Shown here: positions 61,213-64,000 of the stretch, in pieces | Position numbering within the stretch: position 1 is the stretch's first letter | How the letters are laid out: each line of letters starts with the position of its first letter | Virus record (IMG/VR): IMGVR_UViG_3300025319_000005 | Span: 62,001 to 126,000 of that record | DNA length: 64,000 nt | Reading direction: 5' to 3' (one strand) | Source of the DNA: a virus | Notes under the pieces: generated by a model | The model's database searches: none | What the model was told of the DNA's origin: nothing | The model's input: only the letters and a program-made list of their open reading frames with translations | Made by a program: the position numbers and the translations under genes

Positions 61213-62778
61213 ATGTCAATAATAAGCGAATCATATAAAAATAAATTAATGAGACTTGCTGGAGTAAATTTAAAAACACTTACAGAAGCGTCAAGAATTG
61301 ATTTTTTAAAAAATGACTTTATAGAAAGGGTCGGAAGAAAATATGATAAGTTCTTGAAATTTTATTCTACAGGAATCTGGAATCCAGAAAAAGAGCCGGA
61401 TAACTTTATAAAAAATATATTATGGAACGAAAAATTAGTTTTTACAAATACAAGGAATGTTAAAAATGTTTTAATACCAAGACAAAGATTTGTAGAAACA
61501 ATGACTAATGCATATTTTATACAATTAGAAAATGCAGACCCAACAGAAAATAATCAATATTTAACTTGGTTAATAAATATATTTCTTGCTGGAAATCTTC
61601 CTACAGAAGACATTTATAAAGTCAATGAAGCTCTTACTTTGTTTTATAAAAACAAAGAAAAATTACCGGTAGAGCAAAGAAACATAAACTCTTTTAAAGA
61701 TTTATCATCTCTTTTTTCAACAATTTCCAAATATAGTTCTGAGGATGAATTAAGTACTTCTGAAAAAGAACGAATAATTAAACTTGAAGGTGCAGAACAA
61801 ATTTATGATAGTCCAAATTGGAAAATAATTATCCCAAAAACAAAAGAAGCTGCATGTTTGTATGGAAAAAGTACTAAATGGTGTACAGCATCTGAAGATA
61901 ATAATAGATTTAAGTATTATAGTCAACAAAGTCCTCTCTATATTTTAATAGATAAAAGGATAAAAGATGATAGGGATATATTTAAAAAATTACAATTTCA
62001 TTTTTCATCCAATCAATTTATGGACACAACAGATAGACAAATAAGTGTTAATAAATTTTTTAATGAGAATAGAGAACTAAAAGATTTTTTTAAAAAAATA
62101 GGAGAAATAGATGCTTCTTTTGAGATAGAACATATATTAGTCTCAAAAGAAGAGGGGTTAAATCTTTTAAAAACAACAAAAAATAAAATCGCCTTAATTG
62201 AAAGAAAAAATTTTAATTTTCTTAAGGATTTTTTCCTTGGAATTGGGGCTAAAAAAGAATTTATACAAGCAATATTAACAGATAAAGAATTTATAAAGCA
62301 TTTATTTGAATACGGTTTATTCGATAATTTAATTGACTCTTATAAAGAAATGGATGTTCCCTTAGAAGGTCTTAATGTAATAAAATCATTACCATGGTTA
62401 AATTCATGGATTATGAATAAAGACACTAAGCCTGAAAGAATTCAAGATTTTATATTTAGTATTTCAAAAAATTTAGGAAACGAAGGACAAGAGTTCGTTA
62501 AACATTTACTAACAAAAGGAGGAATTATTTGGAATGCACTTCTTCAGCCTGGAAACATAAGAATAACACATTATTTTAATATGTTATCTTCAAGAAAATC
62601 TCTTGGAACTTCCGGAATGATCATGTCAAAAAAATTATTAAGAAACCCAAGTGTTATAGCTGAATTATTATCAAAAGGGGTGTCTAAAACATCTATTGAA
62701 ATGCTTAATAATTTTTACAATAGCGGAATAAAGGAATGTTATCAAGCACGTTTATATTTAAGAAACATACTTAGGTAA
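61213..62778 (+). CDS. Large Trp-Cys-motif protein with head-targeting-like N-terminus (521 aa)
   Basis: N-terminus M-S-I-I-S-E-S-Y-K-N-K-L-M-R-L-A-G-V then L-K-T-L-T-E-A: the R-L-A-G pattern plus an (I/L)-x-E site. Residues 205-265 carry A-C-L-Y-G-K-S-T-K-W-C-T-A and F-H-F-S-S-N-Q-F-M-D, a domain I recall from other phage proteins but cannot name and which is shared with 32862..33701. The C-terminal 200 residues are helical. Possibly an injected or head-associated protein. Confidence 0.8.
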   Translation: MSIISESYKNKLMRLAGVNLKTLTEASRIDFLKNDFIERVGRKYDKFLKFYSTGIWNPEKEPDNFIKNILWNEKLVFTNTRNVKNVLIPRQRFVETMTNAYFIQLENADPTENNQYLTWLINIFLAGNLPTEDIYKVNEALTLFYKNKEKLPVEQRNINSFKDLSSLFSTISKYSSEDELSTSEKERIIKLEGAEQIYDSPNWKIIIPKTKEAACLYGKSTKWCTASEDNNRFKYYSQQSPLYILIDKRIKDDRDIFKKLQFHFSSNQFMDTTDRQISVNKFFNENRELKDFFKKIGEIDASFEIEHILVSKEEGLNLLKTTKNKIALIERKNFNFLKDFFLGIGAKKEFIQAILTDKEFIKHLFEYGLFDNLIDSYKEMDVPLEGLNVIKSLPWLNSWIMNKDTKPERIQDFIFSISKNLGNEGQEFVKHLLTKGGIIWNALLQPGNIRITHYFNMLSSRKSLGTSGMIMSKKLLRNPSVIAELLSKGVSKTSIEMLNNFYNSGIKECYQARLYLRNILR

Positions 62779-62780
62779 TA

Positions 62781-63137
62781 TTAAAATGGCAAATCCTCTT
62801 TATCATCATAAACAATCCCTGAGTTTTCAGCTGGAGTTTCTACAAAATCAGGAGATTTTTTAATAATCTCTATTCTCCACACTTCTAAAGAATTAAAAAC
62901 TCTAACAATACTATTTTTATCAACAAATTCTTTTCCTTTTAAATCAAATAAAAGTTTCACTTCATCTCCTGGATTTAAACCATCAGCCAAAGAAACATTA
63001 TTTTGAATTAATGTAAATTCTGAAGTCTGTGGATAATTCGTACTTTTAGAATGTTCTACAATCAATCTTCTTTTCTTAAATTTTTCAGAAATCTGTTCCA
63101 GATTTTCTACTCTTATTATTTTTGCTATTATTTCCAT
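62781..63137 (-). CDS. DUF3127-like, SSB-type protein (118 aa)
   Basis: S-E-K-F-K-K-R-R-L-I-V-E, Y-P-Q-T-S-E-F-T-L-I-Q, G-D-E-V-K-L-L-F-D-L-K-G-K-E-F and W-R-I-E match DUF3127, a Bacteroidota-rich OB-fold-like family. The C-terminus D-D-K-E-D-L-P-F copies the acidic SSB tip that recruits replication proteins. Likely single-stranded-DNA binding in phage replication. Confidence 0.82.
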   Translation of the reverse strand: MEIIAKIIRVENLEQISEKFKKRRLIVEHSKSTNYPQTSEFTLIQNNVSLADGLNPGDEVKLLFDLKGKEFVDKNSIVRVFNSLEVWRIEIIKKSPDFVETPAENSGIVYDDKEDLPF

Positions 63138-63244
63138 TTTATGTTGTTTTTAGCAAATGTAACTATTTAAAATAGAAAAACACATTATTATTGACTTTTT
63201 CATTAAAAAATGTTTTATTTGAATAATTTTAAAAAAACAAAAAT

Positions 63245-63502
63245 ATGAACGAACCGGATAATCAACAACAAAATAGTGACGAGACTATGCAATATGATTC
63301 TAAAATCAATAACGTAGTAGCTCTTACTCAACTCATAGGTACAATAGTCGATTATTATTCTTTCAAAAGCAAGATAATAGAAGATGAGGATGATGTGGAA
63401 AAATGGAAAAAAAATCCAGATGAGACTCCAATTATACCAACAAAAATAGACGGTGTTATAGAGAAATCCTTTCTATTCCAGCTTAAAAAATTCACCGAAT
63501 AA
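63245..63502 (+). CDS. Hypothetical protein upstream of terminase (85 aa)
   Basis: MNEPDNQQQNSDETMQYDSK then a helical, acidic part. Two nt before the terminase gene. Position suggests a small terminase subunit, but the sequence does not confirm it. Confidence 0.72.
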   Translation: MNEPDNQQQNSDETMQYDSKINNVVALTQLIGTIVDYYSFKSKIIEDEDDVEKWKKNPDETPIIPTKIDGVIEKSFLFQLKKFTE

Positions 63503-63504
63503 GG

Positions 63505-64000
63505 ATGGAATTTGATGAATTGATAAGTAATATTGATTTACATTCTCCGTTCCATAAAATGCTGGAAAAAAATAAATTAACAATTACACAAAATGAATTA
63601 TTAAAATATGTTGATGATAATCATTTTACAATAATACATAAAAGAAGGCAAGAAGGAGTTAGTACTGCGTTATCAGTTTATATTTTGTGGTTATTAATTA
63701 ATAATCCGGGACATTCAATTGCTTTGATATTTTCTCAGACAGAAGAGAGGGAAAAATTCAGACAAATTATCAACATGAATTTAACTTTACTTGAAAAAAT
63801 ATTTAAACTTCATGGCTATGATATGGTTTTAACAGCTAAAAACCATAACATAAATGAAACTATATTTCCAAATGGTTCGCGTATTCATTATTGGTCAAAA
63901 AACAATAAACATGCCGGCAGGGGTCATAGTTTAGATTTTGTTTATATATCAGAAGTAACTCACCAAGATAATTACATGGAACTAATTCAATGCCTTTATC
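63505..64000 (+). CDS. terL: Terminase large subunit, N-terminal ATPase part
   Basis: DNA-packaging motor ATPase. Visible: I-I-H-K-R-R-Q-E-G-V-S-T-A-L-S (variant Walker A, about residue 45) and L-D-F-V-Y-I-S-E-V-T-H (Walker B with catalytic Glu, about 150), preceded by G-R-G-H-S. The nuclease domain lies beyond the window. Start at 63505, frame open to the edge. Confidence 0.88.
   Translation, partial: MEFDELISNIDLHSPFHKMLEKNKLTITQNELLKYVDDNHFTIIHKRRQEGVSTALSVYILWLLINNPGHSIALIFSQTEEREKFRQIINMNLTLLEKIFKLHGYDMVLTAKNHNINETIFPNGSRIHYWSKNNKHAGRGHSLDFVYISEVTHQDNYMELIQCLY

Overview
The window looks like the early/accessory half of a large AT-rich tailed-phage genome whose host is a member of the Bacteroidota. 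Support comes from a terminase large subunit entering at the right edge, dozens of genes of 35-200 codons packed head to tail, starts without Shine-Dalgarno sites, a DUF3127-type protein, a Bacteroidota-style lipobox, and a host-type TAnnTTTG promoter on one cargo gene. This is an inference from the sequence; no database search was run.

Region 1 (1-31.55 kb) is almost entirely leftward and made of small, mostly unrecognised genes. Nearly every unit begins with a 37-bp promoter-like motif of fixed layout, TGTAAC-N19-TATAGTACATTA; I count 50 copies, 47 leftward and 3 rightward. In eight copies the ATG lies exactly 5 nt after TATAGT, so those mRNAs should be leaderless. Thirteen copies of an ~82-bp nested inverted repeat (GATATACG / GTCACGAA / TTCGTGAC / CGTATATC) lie between the terminator of one cluster and the first promoter of the next. 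A 9-mer, GTAAAATCC/GGATTTTAC, recurs about 39 times. Recognisable genes here are peptide deformylase, an M28-type zinc peptidase, an LPD29-like protein, three winged-helix-like paralogues and three Phe-like tRNAs.

Region 2 (32.3-36.8 kb, rightward) has two proteins with capsid-targeting-like N-termini, one carrying a Trp-Cys motif, followed by a tandem array of GDT-family paralogues ending in R-x-V-L-(T/I/F)-E-K. The same tail recurs on unrelated proteins up to 54 kb, including a LAGLIDADG endonuclease. A leftward vWA operon (36.8-38.9 kb) faces an AT-rich gap with six iteron-like repeats (38.93-39.62 kb).

Region 3 (39.6-64 kb) mixes small rightward genes with cargo and mobile DNA: a lipoprotein related to cholesterol-dependent cytolysins (41.6-42.7 kb), a cluster of tRNA-like RNAs next to sufE (44.27-45.18 kb), two homing endonucleases, a nucleotidyltransferase, a ribbon-helix-helix/TnpB-like cassette between direct repeats (50.0-51.9 kb), and an IS607-type element (54.7-57.1 kb) interrupting a PcfJ-like gene that also carries an in-frame TAA. 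The right end holds a ParB-like protein, a nucleoside deoxyribosyltransferase-like protein, a second Trp-Cys protein, an SSB-like DUF3127 protein and the terminase.

The likely division of labour is early host takeover and regulation on the left, cargo plus homing elements in the middle, and packaging/virion genes starting at the right edge.
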